DNA of 64,000 nt from Pediococcus ethanolidurans (GTDB lineage: Bacteria; Bacillota; Bacilli; Lactobacillales; Lactobacillaceae): the NCBI RefSeq assembly GCF_001437405.1, contig NZ_JQBY01000010.1:23636-87635 (forward strand), read 5' to 3'. The position numbers and the translations under genes were made by a program. Each line of letters begins with the position of its first letter. Position 1 is the stretch's first letter. Below, piece by piece: positions 35,826-44,800 of this stretch. The notes beneath the pieces are model-generated. The model was given only the letters and a program-made list of their open reading frames with translations, made no database searches and was not told the origin of the DNA.

Positions 35826-35856
35826 CGCCTCATGTCATAAGATATAACATGAGGCG
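35826..35856. promoter_or_regulatory. GlnR operator inside a perfect 10-bp hairpin
   Basis: TGTCATAAGATATAACA (35833-35849) fits the GlnR/TnrA box TGTNA-N7-TNACA and abuts the -35. It is enclosed by CGCCTCATGT/ACATGAGGCG, a hairpin that begins six bases after the stop codon of the upstream gene. Confidence 0.75.
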
Positions 35857-35861
35857 CTATT

Positions 35862-37115
35862 TTAGAAAAATAATTGTGAAACTGCTTCTGTAATTGCAAT
35901 TTTCACATGTGCATAGGTTAATCCGCCTTGAATATATAGGGTGTATGGTGGACGAATAGGACCATCAGCCGAGAATTCAATACTTGCTCCCTGAACAAAA
36001 GTACCAGCTGCCATAATAATCTTATCGTCATAACCGCCCATTTCACTTGGCACCGGATCTACATACGAATTAATTGGTGAATAATGTTGTACCGTTTCTG
36101 CAAACTTAATCATTGACTCAGGCTTGCCAAAATTAACCGTCTGAATTAAGTCTGTTCTTGGTGCATTCCACTTTGGACTGACGTTTAACCCACATTTTTC
36201 CAAAATGGCACTTTCAAAAATTGCCCCTTTAATGGCTTCTCCGGTAACATTAGGTGCTTGGAAGAAACCTTGAAACATGGCTTCTAAAGTGTTTAAAGTT
36301 GCCCCTTCGTCTTTACCTGACCCAGGTGTCGTTAATCGATTTCCAATTCGTTTGATTAATTGTTTTTTCCCAACTATATAACCACCAGTTTTTGCCAAGC
36401 CACCGCCAGCATTTTTAATTAATGAACCAGCCATGACATCCGCACCAAACTCAGTTGGTTCCTGAATCTCAGAAAATTCTCCATAACAGTTATCAATAAA
36501 AATTTTGACATTGGCATTCAATTTTTTAATAAACTGAATCATTTTTGCAATCTGAGCAACCGTGAAACTTTCTCTCGTTGCATAGCCTCGTGACCTTTGA
36601 ATTGCCACTACTTTTACATCATCAGTTAATTTTTGTTTGACATTACTCTTTGAAAAATGGCCCTCATTATCAAGATCAGCATAGTCAAATTTGATATTAA
36701 AGTCTTTTAGAGACCCGCCATTTGGCTCGCCTGTTATCCCAATCACTTCTTGAACCGTATCATAGGGCATACCTGTTACATATAATAATTTATCACCAGG
36801 TCGTAGCATCCCCCATAATGCAGTACTAATTGCATGTGTCCCAGAAATAATTTGAGGCCGCACCATTGCATCCTCTGTTTTAAAAACATCAGCATAAACC
36901 GCATCTAAAGCGTCACGACCAGTGTCGTCGTAGCCATATCCAGTTGAACCATTTAACTCTTCTTCAGATATTTTTTCTTTTCGAAAAGCATCTAATACTT
37001 TTTTCTGATTAAAAAGAACTTGTTCATCAATAGCCATCAATTTAGGTGCAATTTGTTGATCAACATCCTTCACTAATTCGATTAATTTGGTGTTTAAACC
37101 ATCTGTCCAATTCAT
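35862..37115 (-). CDS. PLP-dependent methionine gamma-lyase-like protein (YnbB/aluminium resistance family)
   Basis: 417 residues of fold-type I PLP enzyme. SGTHAISTALWGMLRPGD binds the cofactor phosphate, IFIDNCYGEF contains the ring-stacking Asp, and the Schiff-base Lys is in SLIKNAGGGLAKTGG. The family is often named aluminium resistance protein, but its physiological reaction is not established. Start is ATG 37115 with GGAGG nine bases ahead; that site overlaps the miaA stop. The order miaA-ynbB-glnR-glnA is the same as in Bacillus. Confidence 0.9.
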   Translation of the reverse strand: MNWTDGLNTKLIELVKDVDQQIAPKLMAIDEQVLFNQKKVLDAFRKEKISEEELNGSTGYGYDDTGRDALDAVYADVFKTEDAMVRPQIISGTHAISTALWGMLRPGDKLLYVTGMPYDTVQEVIGITGEPNGGSLKDFNIKFDYADLDNEGHFSKSNVKQKLTDDVKVVAIQRSRGYATRESFTVAQIAKMIQFIKKLNANVKIFIDNCYGEFSEIQEPTEFGADVMAGSLIKNAGGGLAKTGGYIVGKKQLIKRIGNRLTTPGSGKDEGATLNTLEAMFQGFFQAPNVTGEAIKGAIFESAILEKCGLNVSPKWNAPRTDLIQTVNFGKPESMIKFAETVQHYSPINSYVDPVPSEMGGYDDKIIMAAGTFVQGASIEFSADGPIRPPYTLYIQGGLTYAHVKIAITEAVSQLFF

Positions 37116-37117
37116 TT

Positions 37118-38044
37118 TTAATTTCCTCCAACCCATTTTTGAACTTCTGCAATAATTTTTTTCTCTTCATCTGGTCGCTGAATAATATCGAACCAGTTTA
37201 CATTCATTTTGTTTCGAAACCACGTTAGTTGCCGTTTTGCATAATGCCGCGAATTCTGTTTAATTTTTGCAATTACCAGTTCTTTTGAAATTTGTTTTTC
37301 AAAATAAGGATACCATTCTCGATACCCAATTCCTTTTCCAGCAGGTAGTTGCACACCACCTCGTTGATACAACCAATGAGCCTCTTTTTCTAAGCCGTCC
37401 GTAACCATTTGGTCTACTCGTTGGTCAATCCGTTTATACAGCAAACTGCGATCTGTATTCAAACCAACTAGCAATGCATCGTAAGGTGCTTTGTTGACAT
37501 CATTTTGTTCTGAAAATAATTGACCAGTTTTTTCAAATACTTCTAATGCTCGAACAACACGAACTTCATTTGTCACAGGAATTTTCACTGCGGCTTTTGG
37601 ATCAACATCATTTAACTTTTGCCACAACTGTTCTTGTGAATGTTCTTTTGCATAACTGTGCCATTTGCTTCGTACAGTTTCAGCTGGTTCATATTGATCA
37701 TTGCCAAGTGATAAATCGGCTAACAGCGCCTGCAAATAAAATCCCGTTCCACCAACAATAATTGGTAAATGCCCGTCAGAAGTAATTTGATGAATTTTTT
37801 CGGTAGCCTCTTTTTTAAAATCAGACACCGAAAATCGTTGATCAATTTCACGAATATTGATCAAATGATGCTTAATTCCCTGTTGTTCATCGGCGGAAAT
37901 TTTTGCTGTTCCGATATTTAGGTTTTGATACACTTGCATAGAATCACCAGAGATAATTTCTCCATTAAATTTTTTAGCAAGTTTTAAAGATAAACTAGTT
38001 TTACCAACTGCAGTTGGACCAACAATTGCCAATACTTTTTCCAT
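37118..38044 (-). CDS. miaA: tRNA dimethylallyltransferase
   Basis: About 308 residues. P-loop GPTAVGKTSLSLKLA is at residues 9-23, followed by SGDSMQVYQNLNIGTAK, the catalytic region with its Asp, and GGTGFYLQAL. It adds a dimethylallyl group to A37 of tRNAs reading UNN codons. I place the start at ATG 38044 (MEKVLAIVGPT), with GGGTGG ahead; the 24-codon upstream extension overlaps the preceding gene and is not family-like. Confidence 0.94.
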   Translation of the reverse strand: MEKVLAIVGPTAVGKTSLSLKLAKKFNGEIISGDSMQVYQNLNIGTAKISADEQQGIKHHLINIREIDQRFSVSDFKKEATEKIHQITSDGHLPIIVGGTGFYLQALLADLSLGNDQYEPAETVRSKWHSYAKEHSQEQLWQKLNDVDPKAAVKIPVTNEVRVVRALEVFEKTGQLFSEQNDVNKAPYDALLVGLNTDRSLLYKRIDQRVDQMVTDGLEKEAHWLYQRGGVQLPAGKGIGYREWYPYFEKQISKELVIAKIKQNSRHYAKRQLTWFRNKMNVNWFDIIQRPDEEKKIIAEVQKWVGGN

Positions 38045-38048
38045 TTCA

Positions 38049-38783
38049 TTAACCACCCTGAATTGCCTGCCGAATAATTCCTGCTCGACCTGGATAATCT
38101 GTAATAATGCCATCAAAATGCCGTTTAAAACAATAACGCATATCCTCAGTACTATTTACCGTCCATGGACGTAATTGCACATGTGGTAAGAAGAAACGAT
38201 GCGCACGCACCCAGCGAATATCCGGATGCCAGTCTTTCACTAGTTGATTCCGATAAAATTTTCGAGCAAATTTAGTTTGTAGTTTAAATAAACTTGCGAA
38301 TTCAACTGTAGGGTTTAAGGCATGCATTTTTATTAGCGACTGTGGATGAAAACTGGAATAGATAATTTTAAAAGGTAGCGTTTGTTGATTCATGTATGCT
38401 GAAACACTTTCTTCGATTCCTGGATACTGAATTTTATCTGTTTTAAGTTCCAAGTTAAAAAGACCGGTAAAATGTTTTTTGATTAATAATTGCACAACCT
38501 CGTCCAAAGTTGGAATCTGTGTACCCAGATAGTCATATCCAAAATAACCACCAGCATCAAGTCGCTTCAATTCAGCCAACGTTTTATCAAAAATTCTTCC
38601 AGTACCATTTGTCGTACGATCTACAGTCTCGTCATGCATAATAATTAAATGCTTATCCTTAGACATATGTACATCCGTTTCAATACCATCTGCGCCTTCT
38701 TCAATTGCTTTTTCAAATGCCGGAAGCGTATTTTCTGGACGAATTCCTTTGCTCCCACGGTGGGCAATTATTTTTGTTAGCAT
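38049..38783 (-). CDS. Glycerophosphodiester phosphodiesterase family protein
   Basis: About 244 residues of cytoplasmic GDPD type without a signal peptide. Catalytic motifs: AHRGSKGIRPENTLPAF, EGADGIETDVHMSKD and IMHDETVDRTTNGTG, which include the two active-site His residues and metal-binding Glu/Asp. It hydrolyses glycerophosphodiesters to glycerol 3-phosphate and an alcohol. The start is ATG 38783 after GGAA; the six codons upstream are not needed. It ends five bases before miaA. Confidence 0.9.
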   Translation of the reverse strand: MLTKIIAHRGSKGIRPENTLPAFEKAIEEGADGIETDVHMSKDKHLIIMHDETVDRTTNGTGRIFDKTLAELKRLDAGGYFGYDYLGTQIPTLDEVVQLLIKKHFTGLFNLELKTDKIQYPGIEESVSAYMNQQTLPFKIIYSSFHPQSLIKMHALNPTVEFASLFKLQTKFARKFYRNQLVKDWHPDIRWVRAHRFFLPHVQLRPWTVNSTEDMRYCFKRHFDGIITDYPGRAGIIRQAIQGG

Positions 38784-38872
38784 AAAATCATTCCCGTTCA
38801 CGTAATTTACTGGATATTTTTATAAAAAAAAGTCATAATGAAGATAATTAAAGATGGAAAGGGGTTTCAAAT

Positions 38873-39049
38873 ATGAAAAATTTTACTAAAGGCTTTATCG
38901 TTGGTGGCTTCTCAGTTGTTGGCGCTGCTGCTGCCGCTCTCTACACCTTCCACAAAATTATCGTTCAACCAATTGAAGATCAAGAAAATCGTGCTGCTGA
39001 AAATCGTAAACGCGCCATGCGTAAACAACGATCAGCACATAATGGCTAA
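38873..39049 (+). CDS. DUF3042 family small membrane-associated protein
   Basis: 58 residues: MKNFTKGFIVGGFSVVGAA, a hydrophobic segment at about 8-28, then KIIVQPIEDQENRAAEN and a basic tail KRAMRKQRSAHN. This matches the DUF3042 pattern found throughout Lactobacillales and some Bacilli; no function is known. AAAGGGG precedes the ATG. It stands alone on the plus strand with its own terminator. A longer open frame in another phase over it is a shadow. Confidence 0.88.
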   Translation: MKNFTKGFIVGGFSVVGAAAAALYTFHKIIVQPIEDQENRAAENRKRAMRKQRSAHNG

Positions 39050-39065
39050 GTTATTCATACCTGAG

Positions 39066-39091
39066 AGGACTGAAAATTTCAGTCCTTTTTA
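39066..39091 (+). terminator. Terminator after the DUF3042 gene
   Basis: AGGACTGAA pairs with TTCAGTCCT and is followed by TTTTTATTTTT. Confidence 0.9.
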
Positions 39092-39117
39092 TTTTTCCAT
39101 TTAAAAAGGTTTCAAAA

Positions 39118-39181
39118 TAAAAAAGGTAAAGACTCTTCAAGGATGATCACAATTTCATTCATCTCAATGATTCTTTACCTC
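39118..39181 (-). terminator. Terminator after the rhodanese-like gene
   Basis: On the minus strand AGGTAAAGA pairs with TCTTTACCT across a long loop that itself holds GATGA/TCATC; a T run follows. Confidence 0.7.
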
Positions 39182-39189
39182 GGATTTAA

Positions 39190-39603
39190 TTAATCTTTCT
39201 TTTTAGTTTTACCATTCCACCGTTGAAAACCATAACGAAGAATAAAAAGTTTCTTATAACCCTTTTTAGCTAAAAAGATTGCTGCTCTTGAGCTTAAGCT
39301 TCGGCCTTGATCATAAATATAAACAGGTAAATCCGCTCTAAGTTCCTGAAAACGACTTTTTAAAGTTGAATATGGAATATTACGGGCACCCAAAATATGA
39401 CCAGCATCAAAATCTTTTTTCTCACGTAAATCGATGACTTGTCCTTTGTGCATTCCTTCTTGAAATTCATCTTCATCCAGAATACTTGAAACTCGTCTGC
39501 GTTTCCAAACAACATAACCTTGATAAACAAAATAAGCTACAATCAAGATAATTAAGATCGTATTAATAATAAAACTAGTTTTTGAACTTGCACCTAAAAC
39601 CAC
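39190..39603 (-). CDS. Membrane-anchored rhodanese-like protein without catalytic Cys
   Basis: 137 residues: one N-terminal membrane helix (about 10-31, FIINTILIILIVAYFVYQGY), then a rhodanese domain with VIDLREKKDFDAGHILGARNIPYS. The active-site loop, normally C-x-x-x-x-R-S, reads YDQGRSLSSRAA and has no Cys, so sulphurtransferase activity is unlikely; it may bind a ligand or partner instead. The start is GTG 39603 with AGGAGG eight bases ahead. It is in the glcK-yqgQ-rhomboid neighbourhood but has its own flanking terminators. Confidence 0.88.
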   Translation of the reverse strand: MVLGASSKTSFIINTILIILIVAYFVYQGYVVWKRRRVSSILDEDEFQEGMHKGQVIDLREKKDFDAGHILGARNIPYSTLKSRFQELRADLPVYIYDQGRSLSSRAAIFLAKKGYKKLFILRYGFQRWNGKTKKKD

Positions 39604-39672
39604 TGTATATTCCTCCTATGTCAATCAACTTCATTTTACACATAAATTGAGATTTTGCCTAGTCCAGAAAAA

Positions 39673-39711
39673 TAAAAAAAGCCGTTTTGGGAAATCCCAA
39701 TACCGGCTTAC
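39673..39711 (-). terminator. Terminator after glucokinase
   Basis: AAGCCG...TTGGG pairs with CCCAA..CGGCTT and runs into seven Ts on the minus strand. Confidence 0.88.
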
Positions 39712-39722
39712 TTCAAGCTATC

Positions 39723-40685
39723 TTAATTAAAGCTCAAGGCTAATGATGCCGCACCGATAACACCGGCGTCATTACCCAAACGTGCCAATTTCAAACTTGT
39801 TGAATTTCGAACTGTTGTAAATGCAAATTCTTGGAAGTAATGATCAACTTGTTTTAAGAGATAATCACCTGCAGCAGAAACACCACCGCCAATAACAATG
39901 CTTTCTGGATTCAATGTATTAGCAAGATTACCTAAAGCTAATCCTAAATAATAACAAACCTTATCAACAACGCGTACGGCCAATGCGTCACCGCTCTTTG
40001 CTAAATCAAATACTAATTTAGAGGTAATATCTTGTCCATCATCTGTTTGGCGTTTCAATTCAGAATCACCGGAAAATTCTTCGGCCATATCTCGTGCAAC
40101 GTGCACAACTCCAGTAGCTGAAGCGTACTGTTCCAAACAACCACGTTTGCCACATGTACATAGATAACCATTCGGCTCTACAGTAACGTGACCAATTTCA
40201 CCAGCTGCACCAGCAGTACCGTGTAGCAATTGACCATCAGCAATTAATCCGCCACCGATTCCAGTACCTAACGTTACGAAAGAAACATCACTGCCATTCT
40301 CGCCAGCGCCCTTCCATCGTTCGCCAAGACCAGCCACGTTTGCATCATTGTCCATGGTAAATTTAATACCCGTACCTGCTTCAACGTCAGCTTTTACATT
40401 CTGGACAGTTTTCCAATTTAAGTTATAGGCACCAACAACAGTTCCTTTTTCACGATCGACAGTTCCGGGAGTTCCCATTCCGATACCGATAAACTGTGAT
40501 TTATCCATATTATAAAGTTTAATATGGTGATTAATTGATTCAACTATGTCTGGTACAATATGGCTACCTTCATCTAAAATGTTGGTTTCCACGCTCCATT
40601 TTTGTTGTACCTCGCCACTATCTGTTAAAATAGCAAACTTAATAGTTGTTCCACCAAGGTCAACACCAATCAACTTGCGATCCAT
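39723..40685 (-). CDS. glcK: Glucokinase (ROK family)
   Basis: 320 residues. ATP-binding GVDLGGTTIKF near the N-terminus, LGTGIGGGLI and the ROK zinc motif CTCGKRGCLEQYAS are all visible; GHVTVEPNG includes the fourth zinc ligand. It phosphorylates glucose to glucose 6-phosphate, which gnd's pathway then uses. The start is ATG 40685 with GGAGG nine bases ahead, so an in-frame TTG five codons upstream is rejected. The yqgQ gene precedes it, as in Bacillus. Confidence 0.96.
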   Translation of the reverse strand: MDRKLIGVDLGGTTIKFAILTDSGEVQQKWSVETNILDEGSHIVPDIVESINHHIKLYNMDKSQFIGIGMGTPGTVDREKGTVVGAYNLNWKTVQNVKADVEAGTGIKFTMDNDANVAGLGERWKGAGENGSDVSFVTLGTGIGGGLIADGQLLHGTAGAAGEIGHVTVEPNGYLCTCGKRGCLEQYASATGVVHVARDMAEEFSGDSELKRQTDDGQDITSKLVFDLAKSGDALAVRVVDKVCYYLGLALGNLANTLNPESIVIGGGVSAAGDYLLKQVDHYFQEFAFTTVRNSTSLKLARLGNDAGVIGAASLALSFN

Positions 40686-40702
40686 TATTGTTTCCTCCAA
40701 TA

Positions 40703-40924
40703 TTAATATAATTTGTTAGGTTGCTTTGCGCGAACCTCTTCTAAATGATGTTCATGTCGCAGAACCATGACTGCCTTAGTATAAGTTTGATTATCAACTA
40801 CACCTGCATCGTGTAAATGTTTTAATTCAATACTCATTAATTCAATATCCCAAATTCTTTTTCCAACATAAACATAGATACCGAATTTTTTAAGTAACTG
40901 CTGCACATCATAAAGTGTTTTCAT
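40703..40924 (-). CDS. yqgQ: YqgQ family protein (DUF910)
   Basis: 73 residues, mostly helical: MKTLYDVQQLLKKFGIYVYV, then RIWDIELMSIELKHL. This is the DUF910/YqgQ pattern; an RNA-binding role has been suggested from structure but is not proven. It lies 17 bases upstream of glucokinase and 60 bases downstream of the rhomboid gene, the same order as in Bacillus. Confidence 0.9.
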   Translation of the reverse strand: MKTLYDVQQLLKKFGIYVYVGKRIWDIELMSIELKHLHDAGVVDNQTYTKAVMVLRHEHHLEEVRAKQPNKLY

Positions 40925-40984
40925 AACATCATCCCAATTAATTATACAGATAAAAATAGATTTGTAAACGTTATTTTGCGAAGT

Positions 40985-41665
40985 TTACTTAGTTATTAGT
41001 GTTCCAAAAGTAACCGCAAACAAAACGATTAACACAACTGTTGCCACAATCCTCTTTGGAATCTCAACCTTACCAATTTTAGGAACTCCCACTAGGTAAC
41101 CTGCCAGAAAGCCAGCCAATATTCCTCCGATATGCGCATAGATATCAATTCCTGACTCCATCAAACTGGAGGCCAAAGCCAAAACCACAAATAGACCAAG
41201 TTGCCGCGCATAAGCCTTAATATAAGGATTATCATGAAAAGATTCCCCTAACATTAACCAAACCCCAAACAATCCAAAAATAGCACCACTTGCACCGGCC
41301 GACAGTGCCAGTGGATTTCCTAATACTAAACTGACCACATTCCCAAATATACCTGCAATGAAATAAATCACCAAAAATTTAAAATGGCCAAATAAGTTTT
41401 CAATTTGTATGCCAACAAAATATAAGGTAACCATATTCATGACGATATGAGTTAGCCCAATATGAATGAACATCCCAGTTATCAGCCGCCACCATTCACC
41501 ATTTTGAACAACTAATGGTTTAAATACGGCACCATACTGCAACAGTGTTTGTGTGTTTTCAGAACCACCATTTATTGTCATCAGACCAAACACAAGAAAA
41601 TTGATTATAACCAGTCCAACCGTCATATAAGGTTGCCGATCCCATTTTTTTAAGGTTTGTTGCAT
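40985..41665 (-). CDS. Rhomboid family intramembrane serine protease
   Basis: 226 residues with about six membrane helices. The catalytic Ser lies in GASGAIFGLFG and the catalytic His in YAHIGGILAGFLAGY; HIVMNM contributes the conserved Asn/His of helix 2. It cleaves membrane proteins within the bilayer; the substrate is unknown. It is shorter than Bacillus GluP and lacks the long N-terminal and TPR regions. The ATG overlaps the 5-FCL stop by one base. Confidence 0.92.
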   Translation of the reverse strand: MQQTLKKWDRQPYMTVGLVIINFLVFGLMTINGGSENTQTLLQYGAVFKPLVVQNGEWWRLITGMFIHIGLTHIVMNMVTLYFVGIQIENLFGHFKFLVIYFIAGIFGNVVSLVLGNPLALSAGASGAIFGLFGVWLMLGESFHDNPYIKAYARQLGLFVVLALASSLMESGIDIYAHIGGILAGFLAGYLVGVPKIGKVEIPKRIVATVVLIVLFAVTFGTLITK

Positions 41666-42222
41666 TACTTTGCCTCACTTTTAATTAGACTTTGAATAGG
41701 AATATCATGTGCTTCTACGGGCCAAACAGGTTGTTCGAAAAATTGTACGCTTAAAACTAAGCTTACCGTCTTCCCCGTATAATCACTCAAAAATCGGTCG
41801 TAATAACCGCCTCCAAAGCCCAGTCGAAAATTCCCTGCCTGGGCAAAACCAAGTCCGGGTACAAGAATTAAATTAATTTGTTGTTTTTCAACTTCTTTAC
41901 CATTTTCTGGTTCTAAAACATTAAACTTACTCTTAACTAATTTAGTATTCTGATCAAAAATTTGAAAATTCATTTGCCATTTTGGCAATGTTTTAGGAAT
42001 AACAATCGTTTTATTTTCCAAACCTGCCTGTTGAATAATTGGTAATGTATTCAACTCAATATCGCCACTCATTGTCGTCGCAATAACTGTTGCATTTTGC
42101 CACTCAGGACTTGCAAAAAGTTGTTTATAAATACTAAGCGATTCTCGTTGCTTTTGAGTAGGATCTAATTGCTGTAATTTAGCTAGCTGCACACTACGCT
42201 GCTTCTTTTTTTCTGGTTGCAT
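41665..42222 (-). CDS. 5-formyltetrahydrofolate cyclo-ligase
   Basis: 185 residues. The family motif GFGGGYYDRFL lies near residue 140, preceded by LILVPGLGFAQAGNFRLG. It converts 5-formyl-THF to 5,10-methenyl-THF, returning folate to the pool used by FolD and Fmt. Of two close ATG codons, the second (42222) has GAGGG at a usable distance. It lies upstream of the rhomboid gene, as in Bacillus yqgN-yqgP. Confidence 0.93.
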   Translation of the reverse strand: MQPEKKKQRSVQLAKLQQLDPTQKQRESLSIYKQLFASPEWQNATVIATTMSGDIELNTLPIIQQAGLENKTIVIPKTLPKWQMNFQIFDQNTKLVKSKFNVLEPENGKEVEKQQINLILVPGLGFAQAGNFRLGFGGGYYDRFLSDYTGKTVSLVLSVQFFEQPVWPVEAHDIPIQSLIKSEAK

Positions 42223-42255
42223 TGGCATCCCTCAATTCAAAAATTTTTATGGTTA

Positions 42256-42288
42256 ATAAAAAAGATCGGAACAAAATTCGATCATTTT
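42256..42288 (-). terminator. Terminator after rpmG
   Basis: GATCG pairs with CGATC around a 10-base loop and is followed by TTTTTT on the minus strand. Confidence 0.75.
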
Positions 42289-42296
42289 GTCCAATC

Positions 42297-42446
42297 TTAT
42301 TTGGTTTCGCGATGTAATGTAACCTTTCTTTCACGTGGGCAATACTTATTTAACTCCAAACGATCCGGATTGTTACGCTTGTTTTTGCTTGATAGATATT
42401 GTCGATTATGACATTCTGTACATTCTAATGTAATGTGTACGCGCAT
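42297..42446 (-). CDS. rpmG: 50S ribosomal protein L33
   Basis: 49 residues: [19 protein letters not shown] and [19 protein letters not shown], the L33 pattern. The first CxxC pair is complete but the second has one Cys only (YCPRE), so zinc binding is probably lost or altered, as in the zinc-independent L33 paralogues of Firmicutes. GGAGG lies upstream of the ATG at 42446. It is a single gene between the pbp and 5-FCL genes with its own terminator. Confidence 0.93.
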   Translation of the reverse strand: MRVHITLECTECHNRQYLSSKNKRNNPDRLELNKYCPRERKVTLHRETK

Positions 42447-42575
42447 GGCTCCAACCTCCCAACTATTAATTCTGATGGGCGTTGCGCCCTCAACTTAAAA
42501 TATAATACCACAATAATACTGAATGACGCAAGCAAGTTTCATCGATTCCTTTAAAGTACTACCTTAAATCACCGC

Positions 42576-44666
42576 TTAATTAGTTGCCGTCTTGTTAGAG
42601 GCCGTTGTTGCTTTGGTTGGGTTCTTCAACGTAGAAGTACTTTGAACCATCTTCCAATAAGCCGAATAAATCTTTTTAGCCAGTTCGATATTATTAGTTT
42701 CGGCACTCTCTCCTAAACCTGGCATTGCAACTGCTACAACCACTTTAGGATCATTAGATGGTGCGTAAGAGGCTAAACTAAGTGTTACCGTTGTTTTACC
42801 ATTAGTGGTTGTTTCGGCAGTACCCGTTTTGGCGGAAATGCCGGGACTAATACTTGCCAACGAACCACCCGTTTTATACGTATTAGTTCCATGAACAACT
42901 TCATACAATCCTTTGGTAACTACCTTTTTTTCGGCAGCTGTATCATCAATATAGTTCAAAATCTTAGGTTGAATCGTCTCTTCAACTGTCCCGAGACCAC
43001 CCTTTGAATTTGTACCACGAATTTGTGAAACCACGTGGGGGGCAATTCGATAACCACCATTTGCAATCGTCGAAATATACTGAGCTATTTGAATTGTTGT
43101 ATACGCATCATAGTTTCCAAAGGACAAATCCAAAGCTTTACCAATATTGCTTTCTCCACTTGGACCTTTGTATCCTGATGATTCTCCTGGAATATCTATT
43201 CCTGTATAGGTTCCTAAACCAAATTGTTCAAAATAACCACGCATCTTTGTAAAAATACTTGACTTCATGCCTAACAAACTTGTTCCAGAGGAATAGTTAA
43301 ATCCAGCCTCTTTCATAGCTAGCTGCATCATATAAGAGTTAGAAGATACTTCCAAAGCAGTAGAAGCTGTTAAACGCATATTAGCACTACCCGTTTTATT
43401 AAACCATGATGCCTTGGAACTAGTTCCTGCAAGTTTGATCGGTTGATCCGTCATCGTACTGTTAGTAGGCGAAATAACGCCATCCATCAAGGCACCTGAT
43501 ACCATAGCTCCTTTAACAACAGAACCCATTACGATTGGTTCATTAATGGTACCTAGCGCATTATCTGTGACTTTACCAGTACTTGTATTTCGATCAACGC
43601 CGGCTAATGCAATGACTGCCCCTGTATTTGGATTCATCACAACCGCATATCCACCAGTGGATTCACCACCTGCACTAGTAACTGCAGATCGTGTATACTG
43701 TTGAATTTTTTGCTGAAAGGCTGCATTAATTGAAAGAACTAGATTATCACCCTTTTTACCTGCATATTGTTTAACTTCTTTTTTAACGGTACTGTTTCCA
43801 CTAACTTCAACACGTGTCTGTGACTTGGTTCCCTTTAAAATAGAGTCATATTCTTTTTCCAAGTAGCTTTGTCCAACGCTATCATTTCGAGAGTAACCTT
43901 GTGCTAGAAGGATGTTAACTTCATCACTAGGTAAACCAACTTTGGCGCTGGAAACAGTCCCAGCAATACTTTTAATTGAATTGCCTTGTGGATAGTCTCG
44001 TGACCAGCTCGTTCCCACTTTAACACCCGGCAGTTCTGACAAGTGTTCGCCAATTTCTGCGACTTCCTTATTAGAAACACCCGATTCTTTTAAGTAAACT
44101 GTGGAAAGTTCATAAGCACCGTTCATTAAACTAAAAATTTTAGCCGCATTTTGTTCCGTTTTACTTAAATTTACCGTTTTTTTAACCTTTTCAACCGCTA
44201 AATTATAAAGTGCCTTGGTACCATATTCACTATGGTTCTTAATGCTATTTTCTACTTTCGTCAAATTGGATGACTTGGCCAAATAGTAATCCGCTTCATC
44301 TTGAGTGGAAAGCGTTGCAGTTGAAACTTTTAGATATTGGCTCAAACGATCTGCAGTACTTCTTAGAGTGCTGGATAAAACATTAACACCCTTAGTATAC
44401 TGAATCGCTTGGTGTGATTGATTACCTACAAGGACCTTACCAGTTGAATCATAGATTTCTCCTCGTTGCACATTGCTAGTCTCCACTGTTGTATCCGTTC
44501 GGTCCACATCAGCAACATATTTAGAGCCATTGAAAATCTGTAGATAAGCAAGCCGGCCAATCAAGGTAACTAATAAGATAACAACAATTATGAAAATTAA
44601 ATTGAGTCGGAATGGTAGTTCTGATTTCTTTTTACGAATTTGAGATGATTTTTTATTTGATTTCAA
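42576..44666 (-). CDS. pbp2b: Class B penicillin-binding protein (PBP2b type)
   Basis: About 696 residues. A short cytoplasmic, Lys-rich N-terminus and one membrane helix (about 20-44) precede the dimerisation domain and the transpeptidase domain with SVVK (Ser382 nucleophile), SSN (441-443) and KTG (613-615). It cross-links peptidoglycan, and by family is linked to elongation or division. No PASTA domain is present. The start is taken as TTG 44666 because AAGGAG lies nine bases ahead; GTG 44684 has no ribosome site. Confidence 0.92.
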   Translation of the reverse strand: MKSNKKSSQIRKKKSELPFRLNLIFIIVVILLVTLIGRLAYLQIFNGSKYVADVDRTDTTVETSNVQRGEIYDSTGKVLVGNQSHQAIQYTKGVNVLSSTLRSTADRLSQYLKVSTATLSTQDEADYYLAKSSNLTKVENSIKNHSEYGTKALYNLAVEKVKKTVNLSKTEQNAAKIFSLMNGAYELSTVYLKESGVSNKEVAEIGEHLSELPGVKVGTSWSRDYPQGNSIKSIAGTVSSAKVGLPSDEVNILLAQGYSRNDSVGQSYLEKEYDSILKGTKSQTRVEVSGNSTVKKEVKQYAGKKGDNLVLSINAAFQQKIQQYTRSAVTSAGGESTGGYAVVMNPNTGAVIALAGVDRNTSTGKVTDNALGTINEPIVMGSVVKGAMVSGALMDGVISPTNSTMTDQPIKLAGTSSKASWFNKTGSANMRLTASTALEVSSNSYMMQLAMKEAGFNYSSGTSLLGMKSSIFTKMRGYFEQFGLGTYTGIDIPGESSGYKGPSGESNIGKALDLSFGNYDAYTTIQIAQYISTIANGGYRIAPHVVSQIRGTNSKGGLGTVEETIQPKILNYIDDTAAEKKVVTKGLYEVVHGTNTYKTGGSLASISPGISAKTGTAETTTNGKTTVTLSLASYAPSNDPKVVVAVAMPGLGESAETNNIELAKKIYSAYWKMVQSTSTLKNPTKATTASNKTATN

Positions 44667-44800
44667 AATCTTAAGCTCCTTCACGCTACTTTGATCATTC
44701 TAACAAAAAATTCAAAAGGCTTCTATAACTTGTTCATATTTTTAGATTATCTTAGTCAATGTGGTATGCTAAGAAAAGTAATCTGGAAAAGAGGAATATG

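Noticed and set aside
38901..39104. Plus-strand ORF overlapping the DUF3042 gene in another frame
   Set aside because: The frame at 38873-39049 has the ribosome site and the family match; this one runs through the terminator.
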